DNA from: Jiulongibacter sp024742395
GTDB lineage: Bacteria; Bacteroidota; Bacteroidia; Cytophagales; Spirosomataceae
Direction of reading: 5' to 3'
Assembly: GCA_965249455.1 (NCBI GenBank)
Contig: OZ252236.1
Location: 4,526,001 to 4,590,000, forward strand
Length of the DNA: 64,000 nucleotides
Notes under the pieces: model-generated
What the model saw: only the letters and a program-made list of their open reading frames with translations
Database searches by the model: none
Told to the model about the DNA's origin: nothing
Shown here: positions 1 to 7,658 of the stretch, one piece after another
Layout: every line of letters begins with the position of its first letter
How positions within the stretch are numbered: position 1 is the stretch's first letter
Position numbers and translations under genes: made by a program

Positions 1-968
1 ATATCGTATTTCAACATAGCAATACGCTCTATTCCCATACCAAATGCAAAACCCGTATACTCTTCAGGATCAATTCCAGAATTTATTAAAACATTTGGAT
101 CAACCATTCCTGAACCGGCAATTTCAACCCATCCTGTTTTTTTACAAATATTACAGCCTTCACCTTTACAGATAAAACAAGATATATCTATTTCTGCACT
201 TGGCTCTGTAAACGGAAAATAGCTAGGTCTTAGCCTAATTTTGGTATCCTTTCCAAACATCTCTTTCGAGAAATGCAAAAGCGTATCTTTCAAATCTTTG
301 AAGCTTACATTTTTATCAATATACAAGCCCTCAACCTGATGAAACTGACAATGTGCACGTGCAGAGATAGCTTCGTTTCTATAAACCCTGCCAATCATGA
401 TAGACCTTAAAGGAGGCTTTTTGGCTTCCATAAGCCTTACCTGGACATTCGAAGTATGTGTTCTAAGGATCATATCATCCTTCTGCTCCTTTCCTTTAGA
501 GACAAAGAAGGTATCCTGCATCTCTCTGGCCGGATGATTCTCCGCAAAATTTAATGCCGTAAAATTGTACCAATCTGATTCAATCTCCGGACCATCTTCG
601 CTACTAAAACCCATTCTGGCAAAAATTTCGGTAATTCTCTTTCTTACCAAAGTTAGTGGATGCAAAGACCCTAAAGAACCATTGATCTCAGGAAGAAAAA
701 CATCTGGTTTCTCAATATCCAGACCAGCAGTGTTACTTTTTGATTGCTGTAGCTCTGCAAACCTCTCTTCTAATTTGGCTTTGAGCTTATTAAGCTCTTG
801 TCCTATCTCACGTTTCTTTTCGTTCGGAACGTTCTTGAAATCATCAAAGAGTTCGTTTAACCTTCCCTTTTTACTTAAAAAAGATAATCTGAATTTCTCA
901 ATTTCTTCAGAATTTTTTGCTTTCCAGTCACCAGCTTCTTTAAGTACTTTCTCTATTTTTTCTAACAC
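1..968 (-). CDS. pheS: phenylalanine--tRNA ligase alpha subunit (3' end outside window)
   Basis: Charges tRNA-Phe in the cytoplasm as the catalytic alpha subunit of the alpha2-beta2 enzyme. The visible 322 codons cover an N-terminal coiled-coil tRNA-binding arm rich in Lys and Glu (about residues 1-90) and the class II catalytic core. The core includes the motif 2 region around RVYRNEAISARAHCQFHQVEG and motif 3 at the edge, GFAFGMGIERIAML. By comparison with the usual length near 340 residues, only about 20 C-terminal residues are missing. The start is GTG: an in-frame TAA lies two codons upstream, so no earlier start exists, and MLEKIEKVLKEAGDW fits the family N-terminus. A Bacteroidota-type promoter lies 30-60 bases upstream. 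pheT is not in the window. Confidence 0.97.
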   Translation of the reverse strand, partial: MLEKIEKVLKEAGDWKAKNSEEIEKFRLSFLSKKGRLNELFDDFKNVPNEKKREIGQELNKLKAKLEERFAELQQSKSNTAGLDIEKPDVFLPEINGSLGSLHPLTLVRKRITEIFARMGFSSEDGPEIESDWYNFTALNFAENHPAREMQDTFFVSKGKEQKDDMILRTHTSNVQVRLMEAKKPPLRSIMIGRVYRNEAISARAHCQFHQVEGLYIDKNVSFKDLKDTLLHFSKEMFGKDTKIRLRPSYFPFTEPSAEIDISCFICKGEGCNICKKTGWVEIAGSGMVDPNVLINSGIDPEEYTGFAFGMGIERIAMLKYD

Positions 969-997
969 TTTTTACTCTCTGTTAATTTAAAGAGCCA

Positions 998-1030
998 CAA
1001 AGATAATCAGAAACTAAAAACTATAACAAA
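998..1030 (-). promoter_or_regulatory. Bacteroidota-type promoter of pheS
   Basis: Read on the minus strand this is TTTG (1027-1030), 21 bases, then TATCTTTG (998-1005). It matches the TTG-N17-23-TAnnTTTG consensus of the Bacteroidota primary sigma factor and lies 30 bases before the GTG start of pheS. Confidence 0.7.
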
Positions 1031-1255
1031 ACTTAATAGAATCGATAAACCTACCAATATAACACTATTTATTCTTGAAAAAACCTAAGGTATTTATACC
1101 TAATATATAAAGTAAAAGCACTCCTTTTATTCAGCAAATAACCGCACAACTTGTTCATTAAAAGAGACTTACAAGGTTTAAACCCTTCTTTATTGATTAT
1201 GATTTCCTTCAACTTAAGGGTTTCTTTGAAAAACCGAAAGCAACCATTAAAGTAC

Positions 1256-1618
1256 ATGAAACCGCAGAAAGAAAGTAAATCTGAGAGTATCAGATTACGA
1301 TTGCAAAGCCATATAAAAGAGCTTGAGATTCAAGATATTGTATACCTGGAAGCCCATACAAACTATACATGTCTACATACCGAAAAGCATAAATACATAA
1401 CGGCCAAAACTCTTAAAGAATATGCTGCCAAACTAAACCCGGAAGAATTTATAAGACCACACAAGTCACACATAGTAAACAAGGATTACATAAAACACGC
1501 CACTTTTAGTTACAACCATGGAGAGCTAACACTCAAAAATGGTATTAAAATAAGCGTAGCCAGAAGAAGGCTAAAAGAAGTAAAAAGGCTACTAACTCCA
1601 TACCGACTTAATAATTAA
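1256..1618 (+). CDS. stand-alone LytTR DNA-binding domain protein
   Basis: A 120-residue protein made almost only of a LytTR domain (about residues 18-115). It has the usual features: IVYLEAHTNYTCLHT, a TAKTLKEYAAKL segment, and the FIRPHKSHIVNKDYI signature of the DNA-binding fold. There is no receiver domain, membrane segment or sensor, so it is probably a transcription factor controlled by partner proteins or by its own level. An open frame continues upstream to an ATG at 1151, but that extension (FNLRVSLKNRKQPLKY) is not LytTR-like, so I prefer the ATG at 1256. GTG or TTG starts nearby cannot be excluded. It stands alone between pheS and the convergent dipeptidase gene. Confidence 0.8.
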   Translation: MKPQKESKSESIRLRLQSHIKELEIQDIVYLEAHTNYTCLHTEKHKYITAKTLKEYAAKLNPEEFIRPHKSHIVNKDYIKHATFSYNHGELTLKNGIKISVARRRLKEVKRLLTPYRLNN

Positions 1619-1670
1619 TACTTTAGTGGTTAGGTGATTTTAAAGCAGCGGTTCTATGAGCCTCTGCTTT

Positions 1671-2417
1671 TTACTTTATTAACTCGTATCTAAGTTTCGC
1701 CTGAGCTAAACTGGTTCTGTTAAAATGCCACCATTCGCTTGTAATAGGCTTGAATCCGGCTTGGAGCATTACGTCTCTCAAAAGATCCCGGTTCTCTATT
1801 TGCCCCTGTGATAGCTCGCCTGAGGCCAGCATTTGTGATTCCATTCTTGGGTAAGCTAAATATCCAAAGTAGTCATATTTGGTTCCCATATCCAAAAGAG
1901 AATCTTTCCTCAAGTCGTAAATAGATAAATCTACCGCACAGCCATAATTATGCAAGGATCCCTCAGAGGGGTCTGCCACATAAGCTTTCCTTACATTAGC
2001 CGGAATACTATCTAAGGCTTCCCATAAAATTTCCTGAATCCTGTGTGGCCGTACAGCATCAAAAACTAATAGTCTTAAATCAGGGTGCTTATCAATAAGT
2101 ATTGTACTGGCCTTTTTTAAGTCAATGGCTACATCTAATGGTAAATAGGCATTAGTCAATTCTTCATAAACATCTCTGCCAAAGAAATTATCCTCAGTAG
2201 AATACTTCAAATCAACCAGAATGCTGGAATCAACCTCTTGTATATTAACCAAATCCTGGTAAATAAGACTCTTCTCAAACTCCCCCAATGTTTTTGGAAG
2301 GGTTTCTAAAACCAACTCTCTCTTGTCTTGTGGCTTTTGTTCTGCTTTTTCGTGTTGTTCGGTTGTACAAGAATACAGCAGAATAATAATTATAATGGAA
2401 ACGACCTTTTCTTTCAT
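1671..2417 (-). CDS. D-alanyl-D-alanine dipeptidase-like lipoprotein (peptidase M15D, VanX/DdpX type)
   Basis: A predicted zinc dipeptidase of the VanX/DdpX family. The family zinc and catalytic signatures are both visible: SLHNYGCAVD (His about 155, Asp about 162) and SEWWHF (Glu about 228, His about 231). A hydrophobic N-terminus ending in LLYSC gives a lipobox, so it should be a periplasmic lipoprotein; many VanX homologues are cytoplasmic. In cells without vancomycin-resistance genes such enzymes usually salvage D-Ala-D-Ala from peptidoglycan turnover; no van genes are near. It is divergent from the SpmA-SpmB fusion gene across 76 bases holding a 10-bp inverted repeat. Confidence 0.88.
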   Translation of the reverse strand: MKEKVVSIIIIILLYSCTTEQHEKAEQKPQDKRELVLETLPKTLGEFEKSLIYQDLVNIQEVDSSILVDLKYSTEDNFFGRDVYEELTNAYLPLDVAIDLKKASTILIDKHPDLRLLVFDAVRPHRIQEILWEALDSIPANVRKAYVADPSEGSLHNYGCAVDLSIYDLRKDSLLDMGTKYDYFGYLAYPRMESQMLASGELSQGQIENRDLLRDVMLQAGFKPITSEWWHFNRTSLAQAKLRYELIK

Positions 2418-2422
2418 TTTGG

Positions 2423-2493
2423 ATAAGCGAATCGCTAATTTCGCAAGCGAATAGCCGAAATTACGGCAAATTAATTTACTCTAATTCGCTTAT
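2423..2493. repeat. inverted repeat filling a divergent intergenic region (candidate operator)
   Basis: ATAAGCGAAT (2423-2432) and its perfect reverse complement ATTCGCTTAT (2484-2493) border the gap between two divergent start codons. A third, direct copy of AAGCGAAT lies at 2445-2452. The right copy touches the ATG at 2494 and the left copy ends six bases from the ATG at 2417. The symmetrical placement suggests a shared regulator, but this is inference. Confidence 0.5.
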
Positions 2494-3732
2494 ATGGTTT
2501 TAAATTACGTTTGGGCAAGTTTTTTTCTGGTTGCCTTAGTGGTAGCAGCCATTAAGTTTATCTTTTTTCAAGATCAGGCTATTTTTGAATTAATGGTAGG
2601 CGGAATATTCGATTCAGCCAAAACCGGCTTCGAAATCTCCCTGGCCCTAACGGGCGTCATGACCTTATTTTTAGGTATCCTGAAAATTGGCGAAGAAGCT
2701 GGTGCTATTCGCTTTTTGGGTAAAATCATTGGTCCATTCTTTCGAAAATTATTCCCGGAAGTTCCGGCTGATCATCCAGCTCACGGACAAATGATCATGA
2801 ATTTCTCAGCCAATATGCTTAACCTTGATAATGCAGCTACCCCTTTTGGCTTAAAAGCCATGGAAAGCCTTCAAGAGTTAAATCCCAGTAAAGATACCGC
2901 ATCCAATGCACAGATCATGTTTCTTGTTCTTCAGACCTCTGGCCTGACACTTATACCCATTAATATAATGACTTACAGGGCCTCCATGGGTGCTGCAGAT
3001 CCATCTGATATTTTCTTACCATTACTCATTAGCACATATTTTGCAACACTTATTGGCTTACTGGCTGTGATGCTGAAACAAAGGATAAAAATATGGGATA
3101 AAACCATTTTGTCCTGGCTCGGGGGAGTCAGTGCAGCTATTGGCCTTTTGATTTTTTACTTAACACGTCTAAGCCAGGAAGAAATAGAGTCTTTCTCAAA
3201 AGTATACAGCAACCTTACTTTATTGGTAGTCATTGTAGGTTTTATCGCCGGAGGCCTTTGGAAAAGGATTGATGTTTTTGATACTTTCATCACCGGAGCC
3301 AAAGACGGTTTTCAGGTGGCCGTCAAAATTATCCCGTATCTTGTAGGAATGCTCGTAGCTATAAGTATGCTCCGTAATTCGGGCGTATTATCTTATATCA
3401 CAGACTCCATGGCCTTTATTTTTTCCAGCATGGGCTTTGACACTCAATTTGTAGAAGCCCTTCCTGTGGCCATTATGAGACCATTGTCTGGTAGCGGGGC
3501 CAGAGGTTTAATGCTTGAAGCCATGGCTCCTGAAAATGGTGGCCCAGACTCCTTTGTAGGAAAGCTAGTCTGCATCTTTCAAGGAACCACGGATACTACC
3601 TTTTATGTAGTAGCACTTTACTTTGGCTCTGTAGGGGTATCTAAAGTTAGATATGCCATTCAGTACGGGCTACTCGCTGATTTTATAGGAATCGTAGCGG
3701 CCATTATTATGGGATATATCTTCTTTGCCTAA
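2494..3732 (+). CDS. SpmA-SpmB fusion, Gate-domain membrane transporter
   Basis: A 412-residue polytopic inner-membrane protein in which the spore maturation proteins A and B of Firmicutes are fused. Residues about 1-205 match SpmA (MNFSANMLNLDNAATPFGLK, LIPINIMTYRA) and about 240-412 match SpmB (MRPLSGSGARGLMLEA, GTTDTTFYVVALYFGSVGV). Both halves belong to the nucleoside-recognition or Gate family, related to nucleoside transporters. The substrate in non-sporulating Bacteroidota is not established. Roughly ten membrane segments are visible. The stop codon overlaps by four bases the stop of the convergent small membrane gene. Confidence 0.9.
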   Translation: MVLNYVWASFFLVALVVAAIKFIFFQDQAIFELMVGGIFDSAKTGFEISLALTGVMTLFLGILKIGEEAGAIRFLGKIIGPFFRKLFPEVPADHPAHGQMIMNFSANMLNLDNAATPFGLKAMESLQELNPSKDTASNAQIMFLVLQTSGLTLIPINIMTYRASMGAADPSDIFLPLLISTYFATLIGLLAVMLKQRIKIWDKTILSWLGGVSAAIGLLIFYLTRLSQEEIESFSKVYSNLTLLVVIVGFIAGGLWKRIDVFDTFITGAKDGFQVAVKIIPYLVGMLVAISMLRNSGVLSYITDSMAFIFSSMGFDTQFVEALPVAIMRPLSGSGARGLMLEAMAPENGGPDSFVGKLVCIFQGTTDTTFYVVALYFGSVGVSKVRYAIQYGLLADFIGIVAAIIMGYIFFA

Positions 3733-3941
3733 TGACGTCTTCTGTATCTTGAATGTCTGACTGGTCTTTCGCAGCTATTATTACTACAGCCTGAATTTAA
3801 AAGGGTTTGGGCTAGAAAACCACCGCCTAATATGTAGAGGTAAATATTGTGATGATAATAAAATGCAAGGCCAAGTAAAACCAGAGACACAACTAAATGC
3901 GTAAGTCTGAGAAAGGTCCAGTTTTTTAATAAAGTATGCAT
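3729..3941 (-). CDS. small two-helix membrane protein, DUF2892/YgaP-like
   Basis: A 70-residue protein with two predicted helices (about residues 14-30 and 32-46), then a short cysteine pair (SGCSNNSC) and a basic tail. The layout of paired helices followed by closely spaced cysteines resembles the DUF2892 family, the membrane part of YgaP-type rhodaneses, but the match is by pattern only. No rhodanese gene adjoins it. Its start codon shares the palindrome ATGCAT with the start of the divergent DM13 lipoprotein gene, so the promoters of the two genes would lie in each other's coding sequence unless the DM13 gene starts slightly downstream. Confidence 0.6.
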   Translation of the reverse strand: MHTLLKNWTFLRLTHLVVSLVLLGLAFYYHHNIYLYILGGGFLAQTLLNSGCSNNSCERPVRHSRYRRRH

Positions 3942-4406
3942 ATTATGAGATTCTATACCTGTAATACGAATTATTCTTCTTTTAGGTTCTTCCCCTTAGT
4001 GCTTGTCATGTTTTTCGTATCCTGCAATACGGACAAAGTAAACCCGGCCATTGTCATTGAAGAAGAGGAGCTTCAAAACACAACAAATGAAGATATCATC
4101 TATGAAGGTAAATTCAAAGATGGAGCCCACCCCACCTCAGGAACAGCACAGGTTCTGAAAGGTGCGAATAATACTTTAAGTCTTCAATTTATTGATTTTA
4201 AAACAGATGCAGGGCCTGACTTAAGAGTCTATCTGGCTGAAGACAATAATGCTAAAGGCTTTAAAGAAATCAGCAAGGAAGTAAAAAATGGATCCGTTCG
4301 ATATAACTTACCTATGGGTACAGATCCTGAAAGCATGGACCACGTCCTCATTTGGTGTAAGGCTTTCAGCGTCAATTTTGGTTCTGCTGTACTGGAAAAG
4401 AAATAG
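3936..4406 (+). CDS. DM13-domain lipoprotein
   Basis: A small envelope lipoprotein. The hydrophobic N-terminus ends in VMFFVSC, a lipobox. The mature part is a DM13 domain (about residues 50-155), recognisable from YEGKFKDGAHPTSGTAQVL, the LQFIDFKTDAGPDLRVYL strand and the C-terminal HVLIWCKAFSVNFGSAVL. DM13 is proposed to act in electron transfer through its conserved cysteine, here in IWCKAF. The start may be ATG 3936 or ATG 3945; the second gives a cleaner signal peptide. Upstream it overlaps the divergent small membrane protein gene. The substrate is unknown. Confidence 0.85.
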   Translation: MHIMRFYTCNTNYSSFRFFPLVLVMFFVSCNTDKVNPAIVIEEEELQNTTNEDIIYEGKFKDGAHPTSGTAQVLKGANNTLSLQFIDFKTDAGPDLRVYLAEDNNAKGFKEISKEVKNGSVRYNLPMGTDPESMDHVLIWCKAFSVNFGSAVLEKK

Positions 4407-4491
4407 TACCTACACTAAATAGCTAAAGGCTCCTGGAAAACCCGTAGTATAAAAAACTTCCCTGTTTTTAATAATTTGTTAAGCGGTAACT

Positions 4492-4499
4492 TAATTTTG
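4492..4499 (+). promoter_or_regulatory. possible -7 element upstream of the lipoprotein gene
   Basis: TAATTTTG fits TAnnTTTG. A TTTG at the right spacing upstream is missing; only a T-run is there. A transcription start just after it would lie downstream of the in-frame ATG at 4476 and so supports the ATG at 4563 as the true start. Confidence 0.3.
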
Positions 4500-4562
4500 G
4501 TTCTGAGAGTAAATCCGAACAGTTTTGATAAGGATTTAATTCAAACCCAAATTAAGATTTCC

Positions 4563-5714
4563 ATGAAAACAGTTATTAAAAGCCTATTAACCTGCCTTAT
4601 TACTTTAATCATCTTCTCATCTTGTTCTAAGAGTGGTACCAAAGCTCTGGAAAAAGGCGATTACTATGGAGCTGTATTACAGGCGGTAGATAAACTTAAA
4701 AAAGACATAGACAATGATAAATCTTTGGAAGTACTTCCTCAGGCATATCAGTACGCTTCAGAAGAGTTACTAGCGGATATCAAATCAGCTAAATCAGCGA
4801 ATCAGCAATTTAGATGGGAAAGGGCACTGGATGGCTATGCTAAACTAAACAACATGCATGATCTAATAGCCAGATGTATGGCTTGCAGAAGAGCTGTGAG
4901 CCCAAAGTCCTATTTCAAAGAAGCTGAAGAAGCACGAGATCTGGCCGCGGCTGAAAGATATACTTACGCTACTGAAATGCTCAAGAAAAATACTATTGAA
5001 AGTGGTAGAGAAGCTTTTGATTCCTACCAGACACTATTTGATTTTGCTCCCAATTATAAGGATGTAAGAGAAAAATTAGATGAAGCCTTATTTGCCGGAT
5101 CATATCATGTGGTCCTGGAGCAGCCTCAGGTAAATTCCAGAACCTATGAAATTAGCAACAAATATTTCCAGGACAGGATTGATGAATTTCTCCGAGAGAA
5201 TAAAAGAATGAATAAATTTATTCGGTTCTACTCACCAGCAGAAGCCAAGGACATCTCTTTAAAACCTGACCATGTAGTTCACTTAGAATTTGTAGATTTT
5301 ATAGTAGGTGAGACACTAATTGAAAAATCGGAAAGCACCGTAACAAGTGAAGATAGCGTAAAGACCGGTACTGCCACAATCAGAGGCAGTAAAGTTGATG
5401 TTTATGATAAGGTAACGGCCAAACTCTCAAAAAATCGAAAAATAGTGAACTCGAAAGGAATTCTTGCGATGGAAATTATTGATTTTCAAACAAACAGAGT
5501 GCTTAGCAAAGATGAATTCCCGGGTGAATTCACTTGGGTAAATGAATGGGCCAGCTATAACGGAGATGAAAGGGCTTTAAGCAAAGAAGAGTTAGCCATG
5601 ACGAATAAAAAAGAAGAACTTCCACCTGCACCACAGCAATTATTTGTAGAGTTCTGTAAACCTATTTATAATCAGTTTACCAGCAGAATAAGAAGATTTT
5701 ATCAGGACTATTAA
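4563..5714 (+). CDS. lipoprotein of unknown function with helical repeat-like region
   Basis: A 383-residue lipoprotein. The start at 4563 is chosen because a signal peptide with lipobox (LIIFSSC) follows directly; the frame is open to 4476 but that extension has no signal character. Residues about 25-200 are helical with TPR-like spacing (LEKGDYYGAVLQAVDKLKK, EEARDLAAAERYTYATEMLKK, and a paired-Cys stretch ARCMACRRA). The C-terminal half is beta-rich with an IDFQTNRVL segment. I do not recognise the family. It is a single gene ended by a strong hairpin terminator shared with the convergent RNase G gene. Confidence 0.8.
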   Translation: MKTVIKSLLTCLITLIIFSSCSKSGTKALEKGDYYGAVLQAVDKLKKDIDNDKSLEVLPQAYQYASEELLADIKSAKSANQQFRWERALDGYAKLNNMHDLIARCMACRRAVSPKSYFKEAEEARDLAAAERYTYATEMLKKNTIESGREAFDSYQTLFDFAPNYKDVREKLDEALFAGSYHVVLEQPQVNSRTYEISNKYFQDRIDEFLRENKRMNKFIRFYSPAEAKDISLKPDHVVHLEFVDFIVGETLIEKSESTVTSEDSVKTGTATIRGSKVDVYDKVTAKLSKNRKIVNSKGILAMEIIDFQTNRVLSKDEFPGEFTWVNEWASYNGDERALSKEELAMTNKKEELPPAPQQLFVEFCKPIYNQFTSRIRRFYQDY

Positions 5715-5738
5715 GGACAGAAGAAACCATAAAAAGAT

Positions 5739-5763
5739 AAAAGCCACCTATTAGGTGGCTTTT
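5739..5763. terminator. bidirectional hairpin terminator
   Basis: AAAAGCCACCTA and TAGGTGGCTTTT form a perfect stem with flanking A and T runs. It lies between the convergent lipoprotein and RNase G genes and can serve both. Confidence 0.85.
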
Positions 5764-5766
5764 CCA

Positions 5767-7320
5767 TTATTTAAGTTCTATCTCTTCTCCATGTGAATTC
5801 AAAAAGTGAAACTCCGTAACTCCAAGAGAGCTGTCTTTAATGAGCTTTACCCACTTCTTATATTTGAAATACCATTTCATTTGCTTTGTTATCAAACCTT
5901 CTCTGTAATAAGCATGTAAAAATGGATGTAATATGATACTTACTTTACTTTCGTTTTGTTTCTCAAGTAAATGATCTAAATGATTTTCTAAAAGATCTGT
6001 AACCGTAATGCTTGCCTGAATACTTCCGGTTCCATTGCACGTAGGGCACTTCTCTTTTGTAACAATGTTCATCTCAGGTCTTACTCTTTGACGAGTGATC
6101 TGAGTTAGACCAAATTTAGTGATCGGCAGGATAGTATACTTGGAACGATCGCCTTTCATTTCGGCTTTCATGGCCAGGTTAATTTCCTTGCGGTTTGCTG
6201 CCTTTTTCATATCAATGAAATCGACAACAACAATTCCACCCATATCACGCAGCCTAAGCTGCCGGGCTATTTCTTTTACCGCTTCAAGGTTAACATTAAT
6301 TGCAGTTGCTTCCTGATCCTCTTCACGGGTAGACTTATTGCCGCTGTTTACATCTATTACATGAAGTGCTTCAGTATGCTCTATAATGAGATATCCGCCA
6401 CTAGGCAAACTTACAGACCTGCCAAAGAGAGACTTTAATTGTTTCTCAATACCATATTGTTCAAAAAGTTTTGACTTTCCGTTATGGAATCTCAGGATGT
6501 TGGCTTTCTCAGGAGCAATATTCTGAAGTAAACTTTTAAGCTTTTCGTGGTTTTCCTTAGAATCTACGACTACAGTGTCAAAGTCATCGTTAAGCATATC
6601 TCTAAGAATAGAGGCTGCCCTGTTCATTTCAGATACTATTCTATCCCTCGGTTTCGCTCCTTTAAGTTGCTCAATTCCTTTCTCCCACTTTTCTACACAT
6701 TCTTCGAGGTCTCTTTGAAGCTCCTCTATATCCTTACCCTCTGCTACTGTTCTTACAATTACACCAAAGTTGTCTGGTTTAACTGCATTTAACATTTTAT
6801 GAAGTCTCTGTCTTTCCTGCTTGCTTGTTATTTTCTTTGAGATATTGACAGCATTCGCAAAAGGCACTAAAACTACGTACCTACCTGCAATAGAAATGTC
6901 GCATGAAAGACGGGGACCTTTGGAGGAAATTGGCTCTTTTACTACTTGTACAAGGATAGGCTGATTCTTCGTTAAGACATCAGTAATCTTACCCAGCTTA
7001 TCAATTTGTGGCTGAAGTCTAAATCCTTTAAGCCTCTTACTGAAAGGCTTTTTATTGAGAATACCTTTTGTGTAGGCATTCAGAGATTTAATATTAGGAC
7101 TTAGATCATGATAGTGAAGAAAGGCATCTTTTTCATAACCTATATCAATAAAGGCTGCATTTAAACCAGATACCACTTTTTTTACCGTTCCCAGGTAAAT
7201 ATCCCCTACAGAAAATACATGCTCCGCCTCATCAAAATGATATTCAATGAGTCGTTTATCCTGCATTAGAGCTATTCGCTCTCCTTTTTCTGTGGAACTT
7301 ATATATAATTCGTTGCTCAA
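5767..7320 (-). CDS. rng: ribonuclease G/E family endoribonuclease
   Basis: Single-strand-specific endoribonuclease acting in rRNA maturation and mRNA decay. The 517-residue length matches RNase G and the catalytic half of RNase E; there is no long degradosome scaffold. An S1 RNA-binding domain is at residues about 35-135 (GDIYLGTVKKVVSGLNAAFIDIGYEKDAFLH). The catalytic metal-binding aspartates are D323 in HVIDVNSGN and D367 in VVVDFIDM. The Zn-link motif CPTCNGTG, which bridges dimer subunits, is near residue 424. It lies downstream of HU, the TPR protein and the 29-residue basic protein on the same strand, a gene order I regard as common in Bacteroidota. Confidence 0.96.
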   Translation of the reverse strand: MSNELYISSTEKGERIALMQDKRLIEYHFDEAEHVFSVGDIYLGTVKKVVSGLNAAFIDIGYEKDAFLHYHDLSPNIKSLNAYTKGILNKKPFSKRLKGFRLQPQIDKLGKITDVLTKNQPILVQVVKEPISSKGPRLSCDISIAGRYVVLVPFANAVNISKKITSKQERQRLHKMLNAVKPDNFGVIVRTVAEGKDIEELQRDLEECVEKWEKGIEQLKGAKPRDRIVSEMNRAASILRDMLNDDFDTVVVDSKENHEKLKSLLQNIAPEKANILRFHNGKSKLFEQYGIEKQLKSLFGRSVSLPSGGYLIIEHTEALHVIDVNSGNKSTREEDQEATAINVNLEAVKEIARQLRLRDMGGIVVVDFIDMKKAANRKEINLAMKAEMKGDRSKYTILPITKFGLTQITRQRVRPEMNIVTKEKCPTCNGTGSIQASITVTDLLENHLDHLLEKQNESKVSIILHPFLHAYYREGLITKQMKWYFKYKKWVKLIKDSSLGVTEFHFLNSHGEEIELK

Positions 7321-7458
7321 AACTGAGTCAGAATTAGGGTTTGTAAAATAATATTGAAATACAAAAAAAGCAGTTAACAGATGGGTGCTTAAAACAAAAG
7401 TCCTCTGCTGACTGCTAATTTATTTAAAAGAAATTAGTCATAAGTAACACTTACAGAG

Positions 7459-7548
7459 TTACTTCTTCTTATGACGATTCTTTCTTAAACGCTTCTTTCT
7501 CTTGTGAGTAGACATCTTATGTCTTTTTCTTTTTTTTCCGCAAGGCAT
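7459..7548 (-). CDS. 29-residue basic protein, AURKAIP1/COX24-like (bS38/mS38-type ribosomal candidate)
   Basis: ATG at 7548 opens a 29-codon frame ending in TAA at 7459. The product begins MPCGKKRKRHKMSTHKRK and ends RLRKNRHKKK, so more than half the residues are Lys, Arg or His. Very similar short proteins are conserved across Bacteroidota and annotated with the AURKAIP1/COX24 domain (PF08213), whose mitochondrial member is ribosomal protein mS38. Association with the small subunit is therefore likely but not shown here. It lies 138 bases upstream of rng and about 110 bases after the TPR gene. Too short for usual gene finding, but codon order and composition leave little doubt that it is real. 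Confidence 0.78.
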   Translation of the reverse strand: MPCGKKRKRHKMSTHKRKKRLRKNRHKKK

Positions 7549-7658
7549 AATTTAAAAGATAAAAACCCTTTCCCCAAAAAGAGTATATTTTACAAAAAAT
7601 CTTTATCGCAACACCCTGTGGGGCAGGGCTGATTATAATCGAACCGCAAAATTAATGA

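Noticed and set aside
565..990. Plus-strand open frame of 141 codons
   Set aside because: It is antisense to pheS, whose minus-strand frame has clear synthetase motifs.
4476..4562. N-terminal extension of the unknown lipoprotein
   Set aside because: It has no signal character and its ATG lies before the likely promoter; the signal peptide starts at 4563.
7610..7650. tRNA T-arm-like GGTTCGATTATAATC and stem CCCTG/CAGGG on the minus strand
   Set aside because: No acceptor or anticodon arms can be fitted, so it is not a tRNA. It may be leader sequence of the small basic gene.
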